A stretch of DNA of 64,000 nucleotides. Source: JASHPR01 sp963749145. GTDB taxonomy: Bacteria > Actinomycetota > Actinomycetes > Streptosporangiales > Streptosporangiaceae. Location of the stretch: assembly GCA_963749145.1 (NCBI GenBank), contig CAVVLN010000004.1, forward strand, positions 1,302,001-1,366,000, in the 5' to 3' direction. The notes under the pieces are model-generated. The model saw nothing but the letters and a program-made list of their open reading frames with translations, ran no database searches and was not told the origin of the DNA. Positions 15,863-24,917 of this stretch are shown in pieces. A program made the translations under genes and the position numbers. Positions within the stretch are counted from its first letter, which is position 1; each line of letters starts with the position of its first letter.

Positions 15863-17033
15863 GTGAGCGAGCAACGCAAGGTCCGGGTCGCGGTGGTCTT
15901 CGGCGGCCGGGGACCCGAGCACTCGGTGTCCTGCATGGGCGGCGGCAACATGCTCGGGGCCATCGACCGCGACAAGTACGAGGTCATCCCGGTCGGCATC
16001 ACCCGCGAGGGGAGCTGGGTCCTGGCCGCCGACGAGCCGGCCCGGCTCACCGCCAGCCAGGGGCAGCTGCCGTCCGTCGAGGCGGTGGCCGAGCCCGGCA
16101 CGCGGGTGGTCCCGTGGGCCGGGCAGGCCCTCGCCGGCCCCCGCCGCGGGCAGGCCGTCCGGACCAGCGATCCCGGTCACATACCGCACCTGCTCAGCGA
16201 GGTGGACGTGGTGCTGCCCGTGCTGCACGGCCCCTACGGCGAGGACGGGACCATCCAGGGGCTGCTGGAGATGGCCGGGGTCCCGTACGTCGGCGCGGGC
16301 GTGCTGGCCAGCGCGGTCAGCATGGACAAGGAGTACATGAAGATCATCTTCCGGGCCAAGGGGCTGCCGGTGGGGCCGCACGTGGTCGTGCGGGAGCGGG
16401 ATTGCGCCGGCGGAGGAGGCCGAGGCCGGCCTGGCCGACCTGGAGGGCAAGCGGGTGTTCGACGCGATCGCCGAGCTGGGCTGGCCCCTGTTCGTCAAGC
16501 CCGCCCGGGGCGGCTCGAGCATCGGCACGTCCAAGGCCTGCGACCTGACGCAGCTGCACGCGGCCATCCGCGCCGCGCGGGACTACGACCCGAAGGTGAT
16601 CGTCGAGGCCGCGATCGACGGCCGGGAGATCGAGTGCTCGGTGCTCGAGGGCCAGGACGGCGAGCCGCCCGACACCAGCCTGCCCGGGCAGCTGACGATC
16701 GACGGCGGCGAGGAGTTCTGGGACTTCGAGGCGAAGTACCTGGACGAGGCCAGCGGGATGGTGATCCCGGCGCCGATCCCCGCCGAGCACCAGCGGGAGA
16801 TCCGCCGGATGGCCGCGCTGGCCTTCGACGCGGTGTCCTGCGAGGGCCTGGCCCGGGTGGACTTCTTCTACACCCCCGACGGGAAGATCCTGATCAACGA
16901 GATCAACACGATCCCCGGGCTGTCCCCGGCGTCCTACTTCCAGAAGATGTGGGAGGCGAGCGGCCTGCCGTTCCCGCAGCTCATCGACCGGTTGCTGCAG
17001 ACCGCGCTGGCTAAGCGGCCGGGTCTGCGCTGA
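15863..17033 (+). CDS. ddl: D-alanine--D-alanine ligase, one frameshift near 16398
   Basis: Ddl joins two D-Ala for peptidoglycan. GTG 15863 with GAAGGGAG upstream. N-terminal part: VAVVFGGRGPEHSVSC, LPVLHGPYGEDGTIQGLLE, SMDKEYMK. From about 16398 the frame must change: the remainder (VFDAIAELGWPLFVKPARGG, VEAAIDGREIECSVLEG, ARVDFFYTPDGKILINEINT) is open in the next frame. Dropping one G of GGG 16398-16400 joins the halves. An essential single-copy gene is unlikely to be truly broken, so an assembly error is the simplest reading; a second ddl elsewhere is possible. The 3' end overlaps the GlxA-type gene by 23 bases. Confidence 0.88.
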
Positions 17034-18189
17034 CCGGCCGGACGGCCGGGCGCTGCCGGAACGCGCGCCGGTACCCCTGCGGGCTGGTGCGCAGCACGCG
17101 GGCGAAGTGCTTGCGGAAGTTGTCGGCCGTGCCGAAGCCGCTGCGCGCGGCGACCGCCTCGACCGGCAGGTCCGACGTTTCGAGCAGCCGCTGGGCCAGG
17201 CGAATGCGCTCCCGGAGCAGCCACTGGTAGGGAGTCGTGCCGGCCGCGGCCAGGAACCGGCGGGCGAACGTGCGCGGGCTCATGGCCGCGCGGGCCGCCA
17301 GATCGCTGACGGTCACCGCCTGGTCCAGGTGCTCCTGCAGCCAGGCCATGGTCTCGGCGAACAGGTTGGCGCGGTCCAGCATCGGCACCGGCGCCTCGAT
17401 GTACTGGGCCTGCCCGCCATCGCGCTGCAGCGGGACCACGAGATCCCGGGCGAGCCGCGTCGCCACCTCGGTCCCGAAGTCGCGCTGCACCACGTGCAGG
17501 CAGAGGTCGAGGCTGGCCGCGCTCCCCGCCGACGTCAGCAGGTCCCCGTCGTCGACGTACAGCACGCCGGGGTCCACGCGCACCCGCGGGTAGCGCCGGG
17601 CCAGGTCGCCGCATTCGGACCAGTGCGTCGTGGCCGGATGGCCGTCCAGGATGCCCGCGGCGGCCAGCACGAACGCGCCGGTGCACAGTGAGACGAGGCG
17701 GCAGCCCCGCCGGCGCGCCTCGCGCAGGGCCTCGAGCACCTCGGCGGGCACCTCGCCGGGGAGCCGGGTCGGCGGCACGATGACGGTGCCGGCCGCCCGC
17801 AGCACCTCCAGGCCGTGCGGGACCTGCATCCGGAAGCCGGCATCCACGGTCACCGAGGGGGCCGGCCCGCAGATGGACATGCGGTACCAGGGGACACCGA
17901 ACGCCGCCGTGTAGTCGCTGCCGAAGATGTCGCAGGCCACGCCGAGCTCGAACGGGGCGACCCCGTCGTAGACGACCAGAGCGACCGCGTGCGGCGCCGC
18001 CTGCGCCCCGCTGTCCGCTCGCGCCCCGCGGTCCGCCTGCGCCCCGCTGTCCGCTCGCGCCCGGCCGTCCGCTCGCGCCCCGCGGTCCGGCCGCGCCACG
18101 CCGTCCGTCCGCCCCCCGCGGTCCGGCCACGGCGCGACCGCCGGATAACCGGGAATCTTGGCAGTTTTGTCGCGCACCCTGTCAATCAT
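17011..18189 (-). CDS. GlxA-type AraC-family transcriptional regulator (DJ-1/PfpI plus HTH)
   Basis: Up to 392 residues. A DJ-1/PfpI class I amidotransferase-like sensor domain (from VALVVYDGVAPFELGVA; nucleophile-elbow region SLCTGAFVLAAAGIL) is followed by a C-terminal AraC helix-turn-helix pair (AMSPRTFARRFLAAAG and GFGTADNFRKHFARVL). About 65 N-terminal residues are a hexapeptide array (RGARAD/SGAQAD) from an 18-bp repeat, so the true start may lie inside it; ATG 18189 is taken by default. The regulated genes are unknown. Confidence 0.88.
   Translation of the reverse strand: MIDRVRDKTAKIPGYPAVAPWPDRGGRTDGVARPDRGARADGRARADSGAQADRGARADSGAQAAPHAVALVVYDGVAPFELGVACDIFGSDYTAAFGVPWYRMSICGPAPSVTVDAGFRMQVPHGLEVLRAAGTVIVPPTRLPGEVPAEVLEALREARRRGCRLVSLCTGAFVLAAAGILDGHPATTHWSECGDLARRYPRVRVDPGVLYVDDGDLLTSAGSAASLDLCLHVVQRDFGTEVATRLARDLVVPLQRDGGQAQYIEAPVPMLDRANLFAETMAWLQEHLDQAVTVSDLAARAAMSPRTFARRFLAAAGTTPYQWLLRERIRLAQRLLETSDLPVEAVAARSGFGTADNFRKHFARVLRTSPQGYRRAFRQRPAVRPVSADPAA
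18009..18126. repeat. 18-bp tandem repeat in the 5' end of the GlxA-type gene
   Basis: About six imperfect 18-bp units (GCTGTCCGCTCGCGCCCC and variants on the plus strand). Read on the minus strand they give alternating GARADS and GAQADR hexapeptides. Confidence 0.88.
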
Positions 18190-18315
18190 GCCACTGTCGG
18201 CGGACGGGAGTCACGCGCAGCATGGGCATATGCGAACTTCGTGGGTGATTCCAGCTGCCGATGATCACCGCAGGACGGCGCGGCGCTGGCGGCGCCGCAC
18301 GCTGGTGCTCAGTGA

Positions 18316-18789
18316 CCGGCCGGGCCCGGGCCTGCTGGCCGGCCGCCGGCCGGAATCACGGACCAGGCGCTGGCCCGCGCGCTCGGCCCCTGGCTCGATC
18401 GCCGCCTGGCGGCCGGGCGCTCACCCGACTCGACCCGGCTGCTGGCGGCCCGCGCCCTGGATCTCGTCTCGGCCGCCGCCCGCCAGGAACTCGCCGAGAG
18501 CTGGGAGCATCTCCTGGAGGTGGCCGAGGGCGGGCGGGCGCCGCGCCCGGGCCGGGCGCCCCTGTGCCGTGACCGCGTCGTGGCGGCCGGGCCCGAGGTG
18601 CGCGAGATGGTGAGGCGGCTGCGAACGCCACTGCCGGTGGCCGCGCGAGGCGTCGCGGCGGCCAGCGTGCTCCTGACCGACGGCGCGGGGCCGGTGTACA
18701 ACCGGCACGCGGACCCCGGACTACCGGAGGCGCTGCGCCTGGTAACCGCCGAGCTCGACCCGCGGGTGCCGCTGTTCGCCCCGGCCTGA
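18316..18789 (+). CDS. Conserved actinobacterial hypothetical protein, start unclear
   Basis: Open frame of 157 codons after a stop at 18313. From about 18355 it reads like a real globular protein: GITDQALARALGPWLDRRL, LLAARALDLVSAAARQELAESW, CRDRVVAAGPEVREMVRRL, VAAASVLLTDGAGPVYNRHA. I associate this pattern with a small actinobacterial family of unknown function. No ATG/GTG with a ribosome binding site lies before the conserved part, so the 5' end may be shifted by an indel or use CTG. The coordinates are the open frame, not a proven start. Confidence 0.5.
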   Translation, partial: PAGPGPAGRPPAGITDQALARALGPWLDRRLAAGRSPDSTRLLAARALDLVSAAARQELAESWEHLLEVAEGGRAPRPGRAPLCRDRVVAAGPEVREMVRRLRTPLPVAARGVAAASVLLTDGAGPVYNRHADPGLPEALRLVTAELDPRVPLFAPA

Positions 18790-18838
18790 GCCCGGGGCGG
18801 GGTGGCGGGCGGCGCGGTCGCACCGCCCGCCTGCCGCG

Positions 18839-19135
18839 CTACTTCTTGACCGGGACCTTCTTGTCGCCGTTGACGATCGCCTTGAAGTCCGCGCCCGCCC
18901 GGAACTTGGGCACGGAGGACTTCGGCACCTTGATGGATGCGCCGGTGGCGGGGTTACGGGCCGTGCGGGCCGGCCGGATAGCCTTCTCGAATACCCCGAA
19001 TCCCGTTATGGCGACCTTGTCGCCTTTCGCGACTGCCGCCTGGATGGTGTCGAGCACCGCATTCACTGCTTCGGTCGCGGTTTTCTTATCTCCCATCCGG
19101 GTCGAAATCGCGTCGATCAGGTCACGCTTGTTCAT
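18839..19135 (-). CDS. hup: DNA-binding protein HU
   Basis: 98-residue nucleoid protein of the short HU form (no Lys/Ala-rich C-terminal domain). MNKRDLIDAISTRMG, GFGVFEKAIRPARTARNP (beta-arm with the intercalating Pro) and VPKFRAGADFK are all canonical. AGGAGTGAAGA precedes ATG 19135. In Streptomyces a short hup lies beside leuCD; here only a LeuD-like gene lies upstream on the same strand. Confidence 0.96.
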   Translation of the reverse strand: MNKRDLIDAISTRMGDKKTATEAVNAVLDTIQAAVAKGDKVAITGFGVFEKAIRPARTARNPATGASIKVPKSSVPKFRAGADFKAIVNGDKKVPVKK

Positions 19136-19310
19136 TCTTCACTCCTGCGGTTCCCCCAACGGGAGGTCGCGCGGATAGGGCAGCCGGCTCTCGCGACCTC
19201 TGATGTGCCTGAAATTAGGCGATCCAGCGACGGGGCACAAACATATCCGCTTGAAATCACGGCGTGTCGACGCTGGAACCACTCAGAATGCTACGGGAAT
19301 GGGAAATTCA

Positions 19311-19952
19311 TCAGCGTCGCGGGTCGGGCCGGCGACCCCGGCCGGCGGCCCGCGAGATATCGGCCAGCAGCCGGTCAAGCCGCCAGGCGCCGCGGGCGGC
19401 ATCGGCGCCGGGGGCTTTCAGCGCATCGCATATCGCAACGAGCCTGCGCTGCAGCCGGGCCCGGTCGCCGTCGTCCAGGCCGGACGAGCCGAGCAGCCGC
19501 TGCGCCATAAGCAGCCGCGTGGCCATGTCACCCGCGTCGCCTCTCGCCTCGAATCGCGCGAATACCCGCCCCCTGGCGCGCACTTCGCGCCGCTCACTAT
19601 CAATGGTCAGCAAAATCCCCGCATCAGACTCCACCGCCGCCTGCAGGCGAGCGAGGGCTTCCTGGGCCAGGCACACGGGGGCTATGCCGGCTTTTGTCAG
19701 GTTATAGCGAAAAAAGGCACTGAGGTCCGATGAAATGACGGCCCGCAATCCGGACCCGGCGAGGGCCGCGACCGCTGGCCCGGCCGGCGGCCAGCAGCCG
19801 GGACTGGCGATCAGGATCGCCGCGCCGCCGGGAGCGGCCTCGCCCGCCCGGCTCCCGGCCGCGGCGAACCAGCTCGCGGCCCGGGCGTTGCGGACCGAGA
19901 CAGCGCGGCCGGTGCAGGAGGCACACGGGCTCGCCCCCGTGCTGACGGTCAT
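19311..19952 (-). CDS. Degenerate LeuD-like (isopropylmalate isomerase small-subunit fold) protein
   Basis: 213 residues. The central part follows 3-isopropylmalate dehydratase small subunit: GLRAVISSDLSAFFRYNLTK matches the LeuD block GFRAVISSRFADIFR-N, then AGIAPVCL and a run like DAVEADPTTEVTVDLE. But the substrate loop (GSSREH) and the N-terminal NIDTD block are missing or unrecognisable (ILIASPGCWPPAGP instead), so it should not be an active isomerase. The C-terminal part (RLQRRLVAICDALKAP) is unlike LeuD. No leuC is adjacent. ATG 19952 has no clear ribosome binding site. It is either a remnant or a repurposed swivel domain. Confidence 0.5.
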   Translation of the reverse strand: MTVSTGASPCASCTGRAVSVRNARAASWFAAAGSRAGEAAPGGAAILIASPGCWPPAGPAVAALAGSGLRAVISSDLSAFFRYNLTKAGIAPVCLAQEALARLQAAVESDAGILLTIDSERREVRARGRVFARFEARGDAGDMATRLLMAQRLLGSSGLDDGDRARLQRRLVAICDALKAPGADAARGAWRLDRLLADISRAAGRGRRPDPRR

Positions 19953-20091
19953 GGGGCGACGCTACCGCCCGGCTCCGATCGGTAGCCGATCAGGAAGGTG
20001 ATCCGCGCCCGACGCCCACGGCTCGCCGCCAGTCCGGGCTGAGCGTGTCACCGATCTGGCTGTCGCACGCCCCTCGAGCACGGTGCCGGCG

Positions 20092-20302
20092 TCAGCGCAC
20101 GTCGGCGCGTTCCAGTACCCCCCGCAGCAGGTCCTCAGCCTCCGCGCGGTTCTGCCCGGTCAGCAGCACGGTGTTAAAAAGCACGGCTGAGGGGGCGCGC
20201 GAACTCCTCGAACGGCACGCTCGTGTCCGGCCCGGCCCCGCATACTATGTTCACGACCGCCCGGCACCGCAGGCTGCGCTCCGACCGACCGGTAGTGTCC
20301 AT
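20092..20302 (-). pseudogene. Possible truncated ECF sigma factor region-2 remnant, frameshifted
   Basis: From ATG 20302 the frame reads CGAGPDTSVPFEEFARPLS and then stops. Removing one base in a run of five C (plus-strand GGGGG 20191-20195) continues as AVLFNTVLLTGQNRAEAEDL and ends VLERADVR at 20092. The pattern F-EF-R...LL-TG...AEAEDLLR is that of ECF sigma region 2.1-2.2, but nothing like region 4 follows. It is short and frameshifted, so I treat it as a remnant with low certainty. The rest of the 440-base gap between the LeuD-like gene and pntAA shows no gene; the pntAA promoter should be near its right end. Confidence 0.35.
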
Positions 20303-20396
20303 GCTATGGGTTTGCTGTGGACCGCCGCGGAGTTTGCCAACGCGCGATCCCGTGCATGTCACTATGGTCAGGCTTCCCAGTCATGAGGTCGTGTGC

Positions 20397-21557
20397 ATGA
20401 AGGTTGCGGTCGTTAAGGAAACAGCGCCAGGCGAGCGCCGGGTGGCGCTGGTACCCGAGGCCGTGGTCAAGCTGCGGGCCGCCGGGCACGAGGTCGTGGT
20501 GGAGACCGGCGCCGGAGACGGCGCCTGGCTGAGTGATGGTGCGTTCACCGAGGCAGGCGCCGGCATCGTGGCCGGTGACGAACTCGCCGCGGCTGACGTC
20601 ATCGTGACGGTCGGCCGGCCCGGTGAGTCGGTGACCGGCGGGCTTCGCTCCGGACAGGTCCTGCTGGGGATGCTCGCGCCGCTCGCCGAGCCCGACTACG
20701 CGCAGCGGCTGGCGAAGACGGGGGTCACCGCGGTCAGCCTCGACCTGATTCCGCGGACGCTGCCGCGCGCCCAGGCCATGGATGCCCTCAGCTCGCAGGC
20801 AAACATCGCCGGCTACAAGGCCGCGGTCATGGCCGCCGACACGTTCGGGCGGTTCTTCCCGCTGCTGATCACGGCGGCCGGGACCGCCCGGCCGGCCCGG
20901 GTGCTGATCCTGGGCACCGGCGTGGCCGGCTTGCAGGCCATCGGCACGGCCCGCCGCCTCGGCGCGGTGGTCAGCGCGTATGACGTGCGGCCGGAGACCA
21001 AGACCGAGGTGCAGTCGCTCGGGGCGTCGTTCATCGAGCTGACCTCGGTGGGCCCGGCCAGCGGCGAGGGCGGGTACGCGCGCGCCCTGACCGAGGAGGA
21101 GCGCCAGGCGCAGCAGGACGAGCTGGCCGGGCACATCGCCCGGCACGACGTAGTGATCACCACCGCGCAGGTGCCCGGCCGCCGGCCCCCGCTCCTGGTC
21201 ACCGGCGACGCGCTCAAGTCGATGACGGCGGGCTCGGTAGTGATTGATATGGGCGCGAGCGCGCTCGGCGGCAACGTCGAGGGGTCGCAGCCCGGCGACA
21301 ATACGGTCACCGAGAACGGCGTGACCGTCATCGGCGCAGGCAACCTGCCGTCGCAGATGTCCGCCGCCGCCTCGTCGATGTACGCGCGCAACGTCTCGTC
21401 CCTGCTGCTGTATCTGGTGAAGGACGGCGCGGTGGCCGTCGATCTCTCCGACGAACTGCAGCGGGGCGTCGTGATCACCTACGAGGGCCGGGTGGTCCAC
21501 CCGGCCCTGGCCGAACCCGCTGGAGGTACCGACCATGTCGACGGCGCTGCTCACTGA
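20397..21557 (+). CDS. pntAA: NAD(P) transhydrogenase subunit alpha, soluble part (PntAA)
   Basis: 386 residues: the NAD(H)-binding domain I of proton-translocating transhydrogenase, which uses the proton gradient to reduce NADP with NADH. MKVAVVKETAPGERRVALVPE start, NAD-binding ILGTGVAGLQAIGTARRLGA, and RPETKTEVQSLGA are typical. The length matches the three-subunit arrangement of Rhodospirillum rubrum (alpha1). A GAGG lies before ATG 20397; the longer upstream frame is not coding. The 3' end overlaps pntAB by 23 bases. Confidence 0.96.
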   Translation: MKVAVVKETAPGERRVALVPEAVVKLRAAGHEVVVETGAGDGAWLSDGAFTEAGAGIVAGDELAAADVIVTVGRPGESVTGGLRSGQVLLGMLAPLAEPDYAQRLAKTGVTAVSLDLIPRTLPRAQAMDALSSQANIAGYKAAVMAADTFGRFFPLLITAAGTARPARVLILGTGVAGLQAIGTARRLGAVVSAYDVRPETKTEVQSLGASFIELTSVGPASGEGGYARALTEEERQAQQDELAGHIARHDVVITTAQVPGRRPPLLVTGDALKSMTAGSVVIDMGASALGGNVEGSQPGDNTVTENGVTVIGAGNLPSQMSAAASSMYARNVSSLLLYLVKDGAVAVDLSDELQRGVVITYEGRVVHPALAEPAGGTDHVDGAAH

Positions 21558-21900
21558 CCTGGTCATTTTCGTGCTCAGCCTCTGGGTGGGCTTCGAGGTG
21601 ATCAGCAAGGTCCCGGCCACGCTGCACACGCCGCTGATGTCGGCGGCCAACTCCATCCACGGGATCGTCCTGGTCGGCGCCATGCTGATCGCGGCCACCA
21701 CGAACAGCTGGATCGGTTACCTGATCGCCTTCGTCGCCGCGATGTTCGCCTCGGCCAACGTGGTCGGCGGCTACGTCGTCACCGGCCGGATGCTCAAGAT
21801 GTTCCGGAAGCGGCCCGCCGCGACGGCCGCACCCCCCGTGGCCGCGGCCTCCGCCGCCGCTGCCCCGGCCGCCGTGACACCGGACGGCCAGGCGTCATGA
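21535..21900 (+). CDS. pntAB: NAD(P) transhydrogenase small membrane subunit (PntAB)
   Basis: 121 residues with three membrane helices (around LVIFVLSLWVGFEVI, IHGIVLVGAMLIAA, LIAFVAAMFASANVVGGY), then a basic stretch MLKMFRKR and an Ala/Pro-rich tail. This is domain IIa of the proton channel. ATG 21535 has GGAGG upstream. Its last bases overlap pntB as ATGA. Confidence 0.95.
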   Translation: MSTALLTDLVIFVLSLWVGFEVISKVPATLHTPLMSAANSIHGIVLVGAMLIAATTNSWIGYLIAFVAAMFASANVVGGYVVTGRMLKMFRKRPAATAAPPVAAASAAAAPAAVTPDGQAS

Positions 21901-23309
21901 GCGGGTTCAGCTTCACCACCCAGCTGATCTACGTGCTGGCCGCGTCGTGCTTCGTGCTCGGCCTGCACCTGATGAACTCCCCGGCCACCGCGCGCCGGGG
22001 CAACCAGTTCTCCACGGCGGGCATGGTGATCGCCGTCGCCACGACCCTGGCGCTTATCGTCCACGCGGGCGCGATCAGCGCCACGGGCTGGATCGTGATG
22101 CTGGCCGGCGCGCTGATCGGCGGCGGCGTGGGGCTCTACGCGGCGCGCACGGTGCAGATGACCGCGATGCCGCAGCTGGTGAGCATGTTCAACGCGTTCG
22201 GCGGCGGCGCGGCGGCGCTGGTCGCGATCCACGACTACATCCGCGTCGCCGCGACCGTGAGCGGCGTGGCCGAGTCCACGACGATCACCACGCTGCTGGA
22301 CGTGATCATCGGGTCGGTGACGTTCTCGGGGTCGATCATCGCGGCAGGCAAGCTGCAGGGCCTGATCACCTCGGCCCCCGTCACGTTCCCCGGGGCCCGG
22401 GCCGTCAACCTGCTGCTGGCCGCGCTCGGGCTGGCCGCGGGCGGCTACGTGATCTCCACGCCGAGCCTGGCCGGGCTGTGGATCGTGGTGCTCGCCTCGC
22501 TGGCGTTCGGCGTGCTGATGGTGATGCCGATCGGCGGGGCCGACATGCCGGTGGTGATCTCGCTGCTGAACGCGTTCACCGGCACGGCGGTGGCGATGGC
22601 CGGCTTCGTGATCGGCAACTGGGCGCTGATCATCGCCGGGGCCCTGGTCGGGGCGTCCGGCGGCATCCTCACCAAGCTGATGGCCGACGCGATGAACCGC
22701 TCCATCGGCAACATCATCGTGGGCGGGTTCGGCACCGGCGACACCGCCGTCGCCGCGCTGCCGGGCGCCGGGGCCGGGGTGAGGGCGATCGCCGCCGACG
22801 ACGCGGCGATCCAGCTCGCTTACGCGTCCAAGGTGGTCATCGTGCCTGGCTACGGCCTGGCCGCCGCGCAGGCGCAGCACGAGGTCGCCGAGCTCGCCGA
22901 GCTGCTCGAGTCGCGCGGCGTGGAGGTCAGCTACGCGATCCACCCCGTGGCGGGCCGGATGCCCGGGCATATGAACGTGCTGCTGGCCGAGGCCAACGTG
23001 CCGTACCCGCAGCTGAAGGAGATGGAAGAGATCAACCCGGAGTTTGCGCGCACCGACGTGGCGCTGGTGATCGGGGCCAACGACGTCACCAACCCGGCGG
23101 CGCGCCGCCCGGGCACCGCGATCTCCGGCATGCCGATCCTGGACGTGGATCACGCCAAGAGCATCATCGTGATCAAGCGGTCGATGGGGCACGGCTACGC
23201 CGGCATCGACAACGAGCTGTACGCCGACCCCAAGACCAGCATGTACTTCAACGATGCCAAGGCCGCCCTGGCCGAGCTCACCTCGGCCGTCAAGACCCTC
23301 GTCGGCTGA
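21897..23309 (+). CDS. pntB: NAD(P) transhydrogenase subunit beta (PntB)
   Basis: 470 residues: eight or nine membrane helices (domain II), including the channel segment AMPQLVSMFNAFGGGAAAL, then the NADP(H)-binding domain III from about residue 300 (VVIVPGYGLAAAQAQHEVAEL, HPVAGRMPGHMNVLLAEA, VIGANDVTNPAA). Full length and intact, completing a functional transhydrogenase. Confidence 0.97.
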   Translation: MSGFSFTTQLIYVLAASCFVLGLHLMNSPATARRGNQFSTAGMVIAVATTLALIVHAGAISATGWIVMLAGALIGGGVGLYAARTVQMTAMPQLVSMFNAFGGGAAALVAIHDYIRVAATVSGVAESTTITTLLDVIIGSVTFSGSIIAAGKLQGLITSAPVTFPGARAVNLLLAALGLAAGGYVISTPSLAGLWIVVLASLAFGVLMVMPIGGADMPVVISLLNAFTGTAVAMAGFVIGNWALIIAGALVGASGGILTKLMADAMNRSIGNIIVGGFGTGDTAVAALPGAGAGVRAIAADDAAIQLAYASKVVIVPGYGLAAAQAQHEVAELAELLESRGVEVSYAIHPVAGRMPGHMNVLLAEANVPYPQLKEMEEINPEFARTDVALVIGANDVTNPAARRPGTAISGMPILDVDHAKSIIVIKRSMGHGYAGIDNELYADPKTSMYFNDAKAALAELTSAVKTLVG

Positions 23310-23352
23310 CGCCCCCCGGGCTGGTGCGGTAACCACGGCCCGGAGTGCCAGG

Positions 23353-23394
23353 TGCGTGCGGAAAACGTTGTTACCACAGCAGTTTCCGCACGCA
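23353..23394 (+). terminator. Hairpin after the pnt operon
   Basis: 12-bp perfect stem (TGCGTGCGGAAA at 23353-23364 and its complement at 23383-23394) with an 18-base loop, 44 bases after the pntB stop. There is no U tract, as is usual in high-GC actinobacteria. It is a plausible transcription end. Confidence 0.5.
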
Positions 23395-23538
23395 GTCCGG
23401 CCCGGGCGGGAACTCTGCGGCAGGCTGCGCGCTGGCTCTTGCCGGCGCGGGGCTGGTTTTCTAGCCTGGCCATGACTCGCCGGCCAGGGCGGCGGCGCGG
23501 CGAGTGACCGGGGTTGCCTGCGGCGAAGGGACAACGCG

Positions 23539-24540
23539 GTGCGGACCGACCAGCCCTACGCCGCCGACGGCCTGGCGTTATCAGAGCGCACCGGCGACCG
23601 CGACGAGCTACGGCAGCGGCTGTCGCGGCTGCCGCCCGGGCACCCCTCCTCGCCGGTCGAGGCAGACGGGACGCCGCGGCCGCCCGAACGCGGGCTCGGC
23701 AGCGGCCGGGAGGCCAACGACGCCGCCGACCGGCAGCCGCTGACCGACGCCGAGCACGCCGACCACGTCACCCAGGTCAAAGAACGCCTGGACAAAGCCC
23801 GCGCCGACGGCCTCGCCACCGACCGGCAGTACACGCTCGATCCGGCCACGAGAAGCTGGGCAGACGAGCGCGACGCGCAGCACGACGCGATCATCGCGAC
23901 CTGTATGCGGGCGGCCAAGGACGTGCCATGCGAGCGGCGAGCGATCCTGGCCGGCGGCCTGCCCGGGCGCGGGAAAGACGACGGTCCTGGAACACCACGC
24001 GGGCATCGACCGGTCGCAGTACTTGGCCATCAATCCCGACGACATCAAGGAAGAGATGGCGCAGCGGGGCATGATCCCTGAGGTGGCGGGCTCACTCCGA
24101 TGGAGGCCTCCGACTTAGTCCACGAGGAGTCCTCGTACGTAGCCAAGCAGCTCGCGCTCGCGGGCGAGCCGGACGGGAAGAACGTCATCTGGGACATCAC
24201 GATGTCGTCACGCGAGTCCACCGAGAAGCGGATCGATGACCTGCGCTCGGCCGGGTATACGCGGATCGAGGGCATCTTCGTCGACATCCCCGTAGACGTC
24301 GGCCGTCGGCCGGGCCGGACGCCCGGCACCGAGAGGGCCACGACGACTATCGGGCCGGGCAACGGTCTGGGCGGCAGGTTCGTACCCGATGACGTCACAG
24401 CGGCTCAAGCCGACCCGGACTGGGGCAGCAGCAACAGGAGGACGTTCGAGGAGGTCAAGCCCAGCTCGACGCCTGGCTGCCGCTGCGACAACTCGGTCGA
24501 CGGCCGGGCGCCGTGATCGTCGACGCCGGCGGCAGAGAAG
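23539..24540 (+). pseudogene. Zeta-toxin-like P-loop kinase gene, multiply frameshifted
   Basis: Reads as the actinobacterial zeta-toxin family with a long N-terminal region (LPPGHPSSPVEADGTPRPP, LDKARADGLATDRQ, DVPCERRAILAGGLPG). The Walker A should be PGAGKTT, but one extra base near 23968 changes frame; it then resumes as DRSQYLAINPDDIKEEMAQR. Further indels are needed near 24084, 24310, 24357, 24463 and towards 24513 to follow MEASDLVHEESSYVAKQLAL, NVIWDITMSSRESTEKRIDD, NGLGGRFVPDD, RRTFEEVK and CDNSVDGRAP. GTG 23539 has GCGAAGGG upstream. Zeta toxins phosphorylate UDP-GlcNAc. As given, no functional protein could be made. Decay or bad consensus are both possible. Confidence 0.75.
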
Positions 24541-24549
24541 AGGACCACG

Positions 24550-24864
24550 ATGACCAGCGAGGTCACCGAACTGATCAAGGCCCTGCGAGAAGGGACGCTG
24601 AGCCTGGATGAGGTGGCGCAGCGGTTCCGCGAGCGGCAGTGGCCACGACCGCAGGCGCCCGCCACCCGCCAGCTACCTGGAGATGGCCGCCAGCAGCCCA
24701 GGAAGATCCCGAGCCCGTACGTGCCTGGTTCGTTCGACGACGTCGCAGCGGCCTACGATCGCGGCGAGCTGACGAGGGAGCAGTACCGGACACTCGCCGA
24801 GGCGGTCGCCGAGTCGCTGCGCGCCGAGGACAGGCGGCTGGAGGAGGGGCAGGGCGGGGCCTGA
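24550..24864 (+). CDS. Small companion protein of the zeta-toxin-like gene, probably also frame-disturbed
   Basis: 104 residues as read. MTSEVTELIKALREGTLSLDEVAQRFRER at the N-terminus and YVPGSFDDVAAAYDRGELTREQY at the C-terminus fit a family that accompanies this type of zeta toxin in actinobacteria. The middle (RQLPGDGRQQPRKIPS) does not fit, whereas another frame gives YLEMAASSP and a third QEDPEP. Three small compensating indels (about 24665-24715) would explain this. It may act as antitoxin or accessory factor; unproven. Confidence 0.65.
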   Translation: MTSEVTELIKALREGTLSLDEVAQRFRERQWPRPQAPATRQLPGDGRQQPRKIPSPYVPGSFDDVAAAYDRGELTREQYRTLAEAVAESLRAEDRRLEEGQGGA

Positions 24865-24917
24865 CGCCGCCACCTATCGTAGGTAGCCACGGGCGTAGCG
24901 GAACGGAGGCGACCCCG

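Noticed and set aside
20045..20386. 113-codon plus-strand frame before pntAA
   Set aside because: Ser/Arg/Ala-rich, no binding site, antisense to the better sigma-like reading.
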